From contig LLKB01000005.1 in NCBI GenBank assembly GCA_001414325.1, positions 1,001,285 to 1,065,284 of the forward strand: a stretch of DNA of 64,000 nt, written 5' to 3'. The notes under the pieces are model-generated. The model had not been told where the DNA came from. It worked only from the letters and a program-made list of their open reading frames with translations, and did no database searches. Below, piece by piece: positions 47,355-55,474 of this stretch. How positions within the stretch are numbered: the stretch's first letter is position 1; every line of letters begins with the position of its first letter. The DNA is from Butyribacter intestini. Its GTDB lineage: Bacteria; Bacillota; Clostridia; Lachnospirales; Lachnospiraceae. Position numbers and translations under genes: made by a program.

Positions 47355-47537
47355 TCAATTCAACTTATCCTTATATTCCTTATTATAATAAGACAGTATC
47401 TGTTTTATAAGCAAATGCTGATAGATAAAAGCAGGCATAAAAATAATTAAGCAAACATATATTTCTATGTTGCCTGCCAAGAAAGCACCCAAAGAATAGA
47501 TTATGCCACTGCGAAAATAATTCGGCACCACAACCAC
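47355..47537 (-). CDS. Possible small membrane protein or fragment
   Basis: 60 residues with GTG start. Hydrophobic helices (GIIYSLGAFLAG; IYVCLIIFMPAFIYQHLLI) and a charged tail YYNKEYKDKLN. The ribosome site is weak and no family is recognised; it may be a remnant of a larger membrane protein. Confidence 0.3.
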   Translation of the reverse strand: MVVVPNYFRSGIIYSLGAFLAGNIEIYVCLIIFMPAFIYQHLLIKQILSYYNKEYKDKLN

Positions 47538-47627
47538 CTTGCCTTATATCCCCATTTTGTGTATATTATTACTAACAATAGCTTATGTATCATTGCTATT
47601 TAGCTAAAAATCAGTAATACACTACAT

Positions 47628-47837
47628 AGTTAATTGCGAAACTCTAGGTAGGCTATATTTTTTTGTGCAACTTTACATATCATAAGCAAGGTGCTTCTGA
47701 CACCGTCGGTACTTAAGCTGCGTTTTTTACAGCTTTATGTACCGCTACGAGTGTCGGGCAGCGAGAGCGTGCCTTGTGTTGATATTGTATATGTTACACA
47801 AAAATTCACAACCTATAACGAGTTTCGCAATCACCTA
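47628..47837. repeat. Family B foldback element with 12-bp flanking direct repeat
   Basis: Left AGTTAATTGCGAAACT and right AGTTTCGCAATCACCT are near-inverted ends (14 of 16). AATACACTACAT occurs on each side (47616-47627 and 47838-47849), a probable 12-bp target duplication. Internal pairs include CGGTAC / GTACCG, AGCTG / CAGCT and GACAC / GTGTC. It sits just upstream of the histidine kinase ATG. Confidence 0.7.
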
Positions 47838-47864
47838 AATACACTACATTATGTAAGGAGAACT

Positions 47865-50483
47865 ATGAAAATACTAAAAAAACTTATATGGGTCGCTCTT
47901 GCGATAGAGATAATCGTGCTTTTAGTCGTGGTTATCAATTCAAATGTTGACAATATGACCCTGTCAAAAGGCGAGATTTATGATTTTAATACCGGATGGA
48001 TCATCACCAGACAAGACGGTTCTTCCCAAAAGATTAAGTCACTTCCATACAGTGAAAAGTCAAAAGCCGGTGAGAAAATAATACTCAGCAATACCATTCC
48101 CAAAAAATACAGTGGTATGACTATGTCCTTTTTGTCCGCTGATAAACAGTTCCGTGTTACGATAGACGGCAGACAGGTTTATGAATTTGGTGTCAACGAC
48201 TCAAGACCTTTCGGCAAGACTCCGGGTAGTGTCACAAATTTTATCGACATTCCCGAAAATCTTACAGAAGGAAAAATTGAGATTGAAATGATCTCGCCGT
48301 ACGACAACTATGCCTCTAACATTACAGGCATTACTATCTCGAAGCGAGATACTTCTATATTAAATCTCCTTAAATCAAACCTTGGCAATTTTGCTATGTG
48401 CATCATAATACTTGCCTGCGGCATTACGCTTTTTATGCTCGCTTTTATTCAGGCATTTTCAAGACAGACAAGAGACGGTATAAGTTACCTTGGCTTTATG
48501 TGTATTTTCGGTACGATTTACTTCTCAATAGAAACAAAATCACTGAATGTTTTCTATGGAAACCAGACGCTTTACTCAAATCTTGTGTTCCTCGTACTTA
48601 TGCTCTGGCCTGTCTTTATGCAGATGTACTACATTAACAATCTTGAGGAAAAATTCCAGAAAATTTTCTATATATTACTTTTTCTTACTCTGACAAATGT
48701 AGCATGCCAGCTTACATTACAGATTCTTGGAGTATTTGATTTTATGAATATGGCTTTTGTATCACATATTCTTATATTTATATCAGGTATGGCAATACTC
48801 TTTTCACTTATCTGCACGATACGAAAAGGTAAAGATAAATTATTCGCATTGGAATTTCTCGGAATTTTAGCCTTTATAGGTGGCAGTGCTGCAGACCTTA
48901 TCCGTACATATACTATCCATATCGGTGATTTTGGCAAATACAGCCGCTTTGGAATGACTATCTTCTCTCTCCTTATGGTATTTGTACATATATTAAAAGT
49001 AATCCGAGGTTACAGTGCGAGCATTGCCGAAAATGCCCGTCATATGCAGATGGAAGTTCAGGTAATCGAGGAGAAAAATCAGGAACTTACTATCGCAAAT
49101 GAGGAAGCCGAAAAAGCTAAGGCTGAGGCAATAGCCGCCGCAAAAGCAAAAAGCGTATTTCTTGCCAATATGTCGCATGAAATACGAACTCCTATCAATG
49201 CTATTCTCGGAATGGACACGATGATACTTCGTGAAAGCGATGATAAAGATATTCTCGAATATGCTGGAAATATCCAGTCTGCAAGCCAGACACTTTTATC
49301 ACTTATAAACGATATTCTTGATTTTTCAAAAATAGAAACAGGCAAACTTGAACTTGTTCAAGGTGACTATGCACTTTCCTCTCTTATAAATGATGTTTAT
49401 CATATGCTTCTCGGCAAGGCGAAAGAAAAAGGACTTGCACTTAATGTCGATAGTGACAAAAACCTCCCTGCCAAACTGTACGGTGACGAGGTACGCATAC
49501 GACAAATACTCGTAAACATATTAAACAATGCAATAAAATATACTGAGAAAGGCTCTGTCACATTAAAAGTCGGTATGTCTGAGCAACAAAATGCCGATGC
49601 CATAAACAATAATAAGAAAACGAAAACAAATGACTGTACAGAAAACAATAATACTTCTGATATTGAAAATAAAACTATGCCTTATTATGATAATATTAGT
49701 GATACAGATAATAAAACTATACATAACAATAATAATGTTACCAGATTACAGCCTGCAAAAAATATAATAATAACTTTCACTATATCAGATACAGGCATTG
49801 GCATTAAGCCTGAAAACATCTCACACCTTTTCGACTCATTTTCACGATTTGATGAGAACAAAAACAAACATATAGAGGGGACGGGGCTTGGTCTTGCCAT
49901 CACAAAACAGCTAACAAAACTTATGAACGGCAAGATAAATGTCACAAGCAAATACGGTGAGGGTTCTGTTTTTGAAGTAAGTATTCCTCAGAAAATTGTT
50001 TCTGATTTAAAGATAGGCGATATTTCCGAAAAATACAATGCAACACCTGATAAAAAGAAGAAAAAAGCTTCATTTACCGCACCTGATGCTAAAGTTCTTG
50101 TCGTTGACGATGTAAAAATGAATATCAATGTGTTTAAGGCACTCCTTAAACGAACTAAAATATCGGTTGACTCTGCAATGTCAGGTCCTGAGGCACTTGA
50201 AATGATTAAGGACAATAAATATGATATTATTTTCTTAGACCACATGATGCCTGATATGGATGGTATCGAAACTTACAAACATATGAAAGAATTTGAAGAA
50301 AGTCCTAACAAAGATACAACAGTTATCATGCTCACCGCCAATGCCATAATGGGAGCAAAAGAAGAATATCTCGGCATCGGATTTAGTGACTATCTGAGTA
50401 AGCCGGTGCAGGCGGCAAAACTCGAAGCGATGATACTCAAATATCTTCCTGAGGAACTTGTCACAAAGCCTGATATTTCATAA
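47865..50483 (+). CDS. Hybrid sensor histidine kinase with 7TM sensor and receiver
   Basis: 872 residues from the ATG at 47865 (TAAGGAG upstream); longer upstream reading is repeat sequence. One N-terminal membrane helix, an extracellular beta domain (about 30-190), a seven-helix membrane block (about 195-395, 7TMR-DISM-like), a coiled coil, HisKA with NMSHEIRTPINAIL (His about 439), HATPase with DEVRIRQILVNILNNAIKYT and GTGLGLAI, and a receiver with VLVVDDVKMN and FLDHMMPDMDG (Asp about 792). An Asn/Asp/Lys-rich insertion of about 58 residues (572-630) interrupts the ATPase domain. Possibly senses polysaccharide or signals to the GH2 gene downstream. Confidence 0.92.
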   Translation: MKILKKLIWVALAIEIIVLLVVVINSNVDNMTLSKGEIYDFNTGWIITRQDGSSQKIKSLPYSEKSKAGEKIILSNTIPKKYSGMTMSFLSADKQFRVTIDGRQVYEFGVNDSRPFGKTPGSVTNFIDIPENLTEGKIEIEMISPYDNYASNITGITISKRDTSILNLLKSNLGNFAMCIIILACGITLFMLAFIQAFSRQTRDGISYLGFMCIFGTIYFSIETKSLNVFYGNQTLYSNLVFLVLMLWPVFMQMYYINNLEEKFQKIFYILLFLTLTNVACQLTLQILGVFDFMNMAFVSHILIFISGMAILFSLICTIRKGKDKLFALEFLGILAFIGGSAADLIRTYTIHIGDFGKYSRFGMTIFSLLMVFVHILKVIRGYSASIAENARHMQMEVQVIEEKNQELTIANEEAEKAKAEAIAAAKAKSVFLANMSHEIRTPINAILGMDTMILRESDDKDILEYAGNIQSASQTLLSLINDILDFSKIETGKLELVQGDYALSSLINDVYHMLLGKAKEKGLALNVDSDKNLPAKLYGDEVRIRQILVNILNNAIKYTEKGSVTLKVGMSEQQNADAINNNKKTKTNDCTENNNTSDIENKTMPYYDNISDTDNKTIHNNNNVTRLQPAKNIIITFTISDTGIGIKPENISHLFDSFSRFDENKNKHIEGTGLGLAITKQLTKLMNGKINVTSKYGEGSVFEVSIPQKIVSDLKIGDISEKYNATPDKKKKKASFTAPDAKVLVVDDVKMNINVFKALLKRTKISVDSAMSGPEALEMIKDNKYDIIFLDHMMPDMDGIETYKHMKEFEESPNKDTTVIMLTANAIMGAKEEYLGIGFSDYLSKPVQAAKLEAMILKYLPEELVTKPDIS

Positions 50484-50661
50484 TGTAACATAAAACAATG
50501 ATAGTGTGATAAATACTGCATCGACAATATTTTGTCACAAGGCTCGTACATTAAGCAGCCACTACAAAACAGAAAATAACAATTTGTTTCCGAGCAAAAT
50601 AAGTTGATTTTATGTGGTTAAAAACTTGATATGCACAAATGTGTACAGAAATGGAGATAGC

Positions 50662-52629
50662 ATGAAACAAAACAGCAGATTTGAAAAAAAACTTTATACA
50701 ACATGGGGACGAAATATTGATAAGAACAATGTTTTAACAGAGTACCCAAGACCTCTTTTAAAGCGTGACGCTGACAGCTATGTAAATTTAAACGGTATAT
50801 GGAAGTATGCTTTCACAGCTTCTAATAAAAGACCGGTGCGTTTTGACGGTGATATTCTCGTTCCTTTTTCACCCGAAGCACCTCTTTCAGGTGTCAACAG
50901 ACAGCTTAAACCTAACGAATATCTCTGGTACGAACGAATAGTTACATTTGATATAAACAGGTTGTCAGACAATTCACGATTTATAATCCATTTTGGAGCA
51001 GTAGACCAAATATGCAGCGTATATGTAAACGGAATAAAAGTCTGTTCCCACTCAGGCGGCTATCTCCCATTTGATGCTGATATAACCGATATTTTAAAAA
51101 GCACTGCCACAAAAACTTCATTCAGACTGACCGTGCGTGTGAAAGATTTCTCTGACACTTCATATCACGCAAGAGGTAAGCAGTCACTTAACCCAAAGGG
51201 AATATTTTATACTGCACAGAGCGGTATATGGCAGACTGTATGGCTTGAATATGTACCGGAAATATATATCAAAAAGATTATTGCAAAACCAGATCTTGAT
51301 ACAAAGGTACTGCGTATTAAAGTTGTCACAAACTCCGACAATACAGTAAAAAATCTTTATTATATATCAGAAACAGAAAAAAAACATGATAACTGTCAGA
51401 TTAACAAAAATGATACTAAAATTTCAAGTGACAAGACACACCTTCACAGACACAAATCAACAAAAACAAATGAAATCAAAGTCTGTATCAACAATCCGGG
51501 TATTTATATAGACATACCTGACAATAAAACACAAGCTGACAGCAACAAAAAAAACGACAGTTACGATGAATTATATAAAGACAGCCCTTACGCTCCATTT
51601 ACATATTACGGCATAAGTGACACTTTTATTGAAATCCCACTTGACGAGCTCGATATTAAAGCATGGACTCCCGACACCCCATACCTTTACACTTTTTCAG
51701 TAAATTTTGGAAAAGATTATGTACAAAGCTATTTCGCACTCCGTACTTTTACGATAGAAAAAGATTCAAATGATATTCCCCGCATCTGTCTTAACCACAG
51801 ACCAATCTTTCAAAAAGGTGTTTTAGATCAGGGTTACTGGCCTGACGGACTTTATACTTCTCCATGTGACAACGCACTTATATATGATATTAAGACCATG
51901 AAATCTCTCGGTTTCAATATGCTCAGAAAACATATCAAGATAGAAAATAACCGCTGGTACTACCACTGTGACCGTCTCGGCATGATAGTCTGGCAGGATA
52001 TGGTTAATAGCGGCAGCAGGTACAAATCATGGTTTGTGACCTATCTCGCCACTTTTATGAGCCTTTTTGATATTTCCTGCAGCGATAATTTTAATCATCT
52101 TTTTGCAAGAACTTCCAAAAAAGGCAGAAAAGAATTTATAAAAGAAACTATGCAGACGATTGACACGCTCTCAAATCATCCTTCAATCGCAGCATGGGTG
52201 ATATTCAATGAGGGCTGGGGACAGTTTGAGACAAACAAAATCACAAAACTTGTAAGAAAAGCCGACAATTCAAGGCTTATAGACCAGGCAAGCGGATGGT
52301 TTGACCAGGGCGGCGGTGACATCAAAAGCATACACAATTACTTTTTCCCTCTCCGTCTTTTTAAGAAAAAAAACCGTGCTTATGCACTTACCGAGTACGG
52401 CGGCTATACGCAGATAATAAAGCACCATAATACCGCCAATAAATGTTACGGTTATGGTGACTGTAAAAATTCAAAAGAATTAAAAAGACGCTATAAGAAA
52501 AGAGAGAAAGAAATCTCCTCTCTTATCCCACATGGGCTTTGTGCAAGTATATACACACAGCTTTCTGATATTGAAAATGAATTAAACGGAATCCTTACTT
52601 ATGACAGGAAGTTCAATAAAATGACATAA
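50662..52629 (+). CDS. GH2 family beta-glycosidase
   Basis: 655 residues from the ATG at 50662 with GGAG six nt upstream. No signal peptide, so cytosolic. Sugar-binding jelly roll (about 30-190: GIWKYAFTAS, GIFYTAQSGIWQTVWLE), an Ig-like domain interrupted by a Lys/Asn/Asp-rich stretch (about 237-310), and a TIM barrel with HPSIAAWVIFNEGWGQFET (acid/base Glu about 517) and ALTEYGGYTQ (nucleophile Glu about 578). Shorter than LacZ. The specificity could be beta-galactosidase, -glucuronidase or -mannosidase; sequence alone does not decide. Confidence 0.88.
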   Translation: MKQNSRFEKKLYTTWGRNIDKNNVLTEYPRPLLKRDADSYVNLNGIWKYAFTASNKRPVRFDGDILVPFSPEAPLSGVNRQLKPNEYLWYERIVTFDINRLSDNSRFIIHFGAVDQICSVYVNGIKVCSHSGGYLPFDADITDILKSTATKTSFRLTVRVKDFSDTSYHARGKQSLNPKGIFYTAQSGIWQTVWLEYVPEIYIKKIIAKPDLDTKVLRIKVVTNSDNTVKNLYYISETEKKHDNCQINKNDTKISSDKTHLHRHKSTKTNEIKVCINNPGIYIDIPDNKTQADSNKKNDSYDELYKDSPYAPFTYYGISDTFIEIPLDELDIKAWTPDTPYLYTFSVNFGKDYVQSYFALRTFTIEKDSNDIPRICLNHRPIFQKGVLDQGYWPDGLYTSPCDNALIYDIKTMKSLGFNMLRKHIKIENNRWYYHCDRLGMIVWQDMVNSGSRYKSWFVTYLATFMSLFDISCSDNFNHLFARTSKKGRKEFIKETMQTIDTLSNHPSIAAWVIFNEGWGQFETNKITKLVRKADNSRLIDQASGWFDQGGGDIKSIHNYFFPLRLFKKKNRAYALTEYGGYTQIIKHHNTANKCYGYGDCKNSKELKRRYKKREKEISSLIPHGLCASIYTQLSDIENELNGILTYDRKFNKMT

Positions 52630-52674
52630 CATAATATAAAATGTCAATAAACCGACAGACCCATTTTACTGATA

Positions 52675-52714
52675 TTTTAAGCCAAAGCATCACTTTATCA
52701 GCTTTGGCTTAAAA
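52675..52714. terminator. Bidirectional terminator overlapping the phosphoesterase 3' end
   Basis: TTTTAAGCCAAAGC / GCTTTGGCTTAAAA, a 14-bp stem between convergent genes. One arm encodes the final residues of the minus-strand gene. Confidence 0.8.
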
Positions 52715-53412
52715 TCAAGATAATCTGACGAAACAAGTGTATAATTTATACCGTCATGTTCTCCTATTATACTGTAATCAAATCTTTCTTTTCCATGAAG
52801 ATGCGAGTACACCACCTGCTCTGCACCAAACTCCCGTGCAAGCTCAGTAAACATCCCCTCTTTTTCATGCACATTTGTCGGTGGATAATGAAGAAACATA
52901 AGAAAGTCATCATATCCTGCACACCTTGCGGCTTCATATGACTTTATAAGTCTTTTTCTCTCATTCTTAAACCTTTTTTCTATCTTATCCTCTGCCAGAA
53001 AACAATACTCATCCGTCGAAAAACCTTTAGAACCGATAAGTGCATACTTCTTCCCGCTCTTATCATCCTCATACTCATAAAAATTGTCCTGTAGAAATAA
53101 AAGTTTCCCTACAAAAAGTTCATTTAGGCTGTCAGTCTTACTTGTCTTGTTCCAAAATCTGTCATGATTTCCACGAAGCAAAATCTTTCTACCGGGAAGA
53201 CCTGCTATAAACTCAAGGTCTTTCATACTATCCTCAAGCCTTTTACCCCACGAATGGTCACCTGTAATAACTACTGTATCAGTTTCCTTTACAATATCAT
53301 GCCAGTTATCCTTTATTTTCTTAGGATGGTCTTTCCACTCGTCACCAAACCTTTCCATAGATTTATCCGACTCAAAGCTAAGATGTAAATCCCCTATTGC
53401 ATACAGTGACAT
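52690..53412 (-). CDS. Calcineurin-like metallophosphoesterase
   Basis: 240 residues from the ATG at 53412 with GGAG eight nt upstream. Metal ligands: YAIGDLHLSF (D, H), VITGDHSWG (D), LLRGNHDRFW (N, H), MFLHYPPTN (H) and VYSHLHGKERF (H-x-H). A predicted phosphohydrolase of the type often found in Firmicutes; substrate unknown. The last codons form part of the terminator stem. Confidence 0.88.
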   Translation of the reverse strand: MSLYAIGDLHLSFESDKSMERFGDEWKDHPKKIKDNWHDIVKETDTVVITGDHSWGKRLEDSMKDLEFIAGLPGRKILLRGNHDRFWNKTSKTDSLNELFVGKLLFLQDNFYEYEDDKSGKKYALIGSKGFSTDEYCFLAEDKIEKRFKNERKRLIKSYEAARCAGYDDFLMFLHYPPTNVHEKEGMFTELAREFGAEQVVYSHLHGKERFDYSIIGEHDGINYTLVSSDYLDFKPKLIK

Positions 53413-53433
53413 AATCAAAACTCCATATATACA

Positions 53434-55008
53434 TTATTTCTTATTTGCTGGTTCTACATTTACATTTCTGCCTTTTATCTTTGCGTGCTTCATCGCCTCA
53501 ATTACATCTGCTGCATACTCTCTCGGCACTTCGACAAATGTATATTTATCATACATATCTATTGCTCCGACAAGGTTTCCCTGCATTCCGGATTCGCCTG
53601 CGATTGCACCTAAAATATCACCTATCCTGACACGGTCTTTCTTTCCTATATTTACGAAAAGTCGTACCATTCCAGGCTCTGCTCCGGTATCTCCAAATTC
53701 TTCACCTGAATTATTGTCAAGCACTGCATCTCCCATTTCCATAGAAAGGAGTGCTGCTGCCACCTCGATTGCCGAGTAATCACTGTCCTCAAGATGCTCC
53801 TCAAGAATATCTATCATCTTTCCGAGATTGTCCTGCTCGATTATTCCGCTTATCTTTTCAAGCACCTTTTCGACCTTTATATCCGTAATGTCATTTACTG
53901 ACGGTATCGGCTGGCGTTTTATCTTTGTCTTGCAATATCTCTGAATATCCTTAAGTTTGTATATCTCTTTTCCGACAACAAGCGTAAATGCACGACCTGT
54001 TCTTCCTGCACGGCCTGTTCTTCCGATACGGTGCACATAATATTCATCATCCTGTGGCACATCATAGTTAAAGACCGCTTCAACATCGTCAACATCTATT
54101 CCTCTTGCCGCCACATCCGTTGCCACGAGTATATCTGTTCTTCCGTTTCTAAAACCATTCATAACCCTGTCACGCTGGCTCTGTTTGAGGTCACCGTGAA
54201 GTCCTGCCGCAAAATATCCACGACCTTTTAAGTCCTCAACAAGTTCATCTACTTTTCTCTTTGTATTACAGAATACAAGTGAAAGTTCCGGATCATACAT
54301 ATCAAGAAGTCTTGAAAGTACTTCCGCTTTCTTTCTCGGATTTACTTCATAATAATACTGCTCTATCTTCGGAACAGTAAGCTCTTTCTTTACAACCTTG
54401 ATTATCTCAGGTTCTTTAAGATATGTCTTTGCTATCTCCATAATAGGCTTTGGCATTGTTGCTGAGAAAAGGAGTGTCTGGTGCTCCTCAGGAAGTGTCT
54501 GAAGCACTGTTTCTATATCCTCCCTGAATCCCATATTTAACATTTCGTCAGCCTCGTCAAGAACTATCGTCCCTACTGTTGCCATTTTCAATGTATGTCT
54601 TCTTATATGGTCGATAACTCGTCCCGGTGTTCCAATAACAACCTGTGTTCCACCTTTAAGCGAGCGTATCTGCTTTGTGATATCCTGCCCTCCATATATC
54701 GGAAGTACCTTTATTCCGTGCATAAATTTAGCAAATTTACGCATCTCATTTGCACACTGTATCGCAAGTTCTCTTGTCGGACAAAGTACAACTGCCTGCA
54801 GCTTCTTGTTGTGAGGATCTACTCTCTGCAAAAGCGGTATTCCAAACGCTGCTGTTTTTCCCGTTCCCGTCTGAGCCTGCCCTATCATATCCTTTCCTTC
54901 AATGGCAACCGGTATCGCCTGTGCCTGAATAGGACTCGCCTGCTCAAAACCCATCTCCGTAACTGCTCTCAATATACGCGTATCCAAACATAATTCTTCA
55001 AAATTCAT
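53434..55008 (-). CDS. DEAD-box RNA helicase with DbpA-type RNA-binding domain
   Basis: 524 residues. Q motif (ASPIQAQAIPVAIEGKDMIG), Walker A AQTGTGKTAA, PTRELAIQ, VLDEADEMLNMGF, SAT in LLFSATMPK, ARGIDVDDVEAVFNYDVPQD and HRIGRTGRAGRTGRA. The C-terminal 70-80 residues match the DbpA RRM-like domain (MVRLFVNIGKKDRVRIGDIL). A CshA/DeaD-type helicase for ribosome assembly or cold growth. It lies 21 nt upstream of the phosphoesterase gene. Confidence 0.93.
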   Translation of the reverse strand: MNFEELCLDTRILRAVTEMGFEQASPIQAQAIPVAIEGKDMIGQAQTGTGKTAAFGIPLLQRVDPHNKKLQAVVLCPTRELAIQCANEMRKFAKFMHGIKVLPIYGGQDITKQIRSLKGGTQVVIGTPGRVIDHIRRHTLKMATVGTIVLDEADEMLNMGFREDIETVLQTLPEEHQTLLFSATMPKPIMEIAKTYLKEPEIIKVVKKELTVPKIEQYYYEVNPRKKAEVLSRLLDMYDPELSLVFCNTKRKVDELVEDLKGRGYFAAGLHGDLKQSQRDRVMNGFRNGRTDILVATDVAARGIDVDDVEAVFNYDVPQDDEYYVHRIGRTGRAGRTGRAFTLVVGKEIYKLKDIQRYCKTKIKRQPIPSVNDITDIKVEKVLEKISGIIEQDNLGKMIDILEEHLEDSDYSAIEVAAALLSMEMGDAVLDNNSGEEFGDTGAEPGMVRLFVNIGKKDRVRIGDILGAIAGESGMQGNLVGAIDMYDKYTFVEVPREYAADVIEAMKHAKIKGRNVNVEPANKK

Positions 55009-55143
55009 CTTTTATTTTCCAATCTCTGTACGACGCACACATATGCAAATCTACCGTACAGTTATAGATTTGCAAAAAACGACATTACTGCCCACTCACA
55101 TACCTGACACTGCCGTCAAGCTATGCAAGTGAGCAGTAACCCA

Positions 55144-55274
55144 AATAAACTCGTCGATTATATCACAAATTCGCAATGCGGGAGAGCTTGTTCTCCTGCA
55201 CCGAATTTGTGAACGACAAAATCTTATAGCACGAAGTGCGACAGATGCAACGCATCTGGATTTTGGAGTTTATT
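55144..55274. repeat. Imperfect palindrome upstream of the DEAD-box gene
   Basis: AATAAACTC and GAGTTTATT are outer arms. CACAAATTCG (55164-55173) pairs with CGAATTTGTG (55202-55211) around GGAGA / TCTCC. TATATCACAAATTC recurs at about 55270-55287. A further pairing is ACTGC...GCAGT at 55087-55137. The 55009-55407 stretch has no gene. Confidence 0.55.
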
Positions 55275-55407
55275 ATATCACAAATTCAACCGGAAATAAT
55301 GAATAAACAGTAAATTTTTTACACTAATCTCCATTTTTGAACAGCTTGCTTTAAAACTATACAGTCAACGCTGTTTGCTTTCGTTAAGAAACAAACTTCA
55401 TTCAACA

Positions 55408-55447
55408 CAAACACCCCCTTATAAAACATATTATAAGAGGGTGTTTG
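55408..55447. terminator. Terminator after the GH5/LRR gene
   Basis: CAAACACCCCCTTATAA / TTATAAGAGGGTGTTTG form a 17-bp stem with one mismatch, 28 nt past the stop of the gene at 55475. Confidence 0.75.
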
Positions 55448-55474
55448 CAAATTTTTATAAATAAATTACTCTTT

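Noticed and set aside
47691-47864. 58-residue upstream extension of the histidine kinase
   Set aside because: It is encoded by the family B repeat; the ATG at 47865 has TAAGGAG and a normal membrane start.
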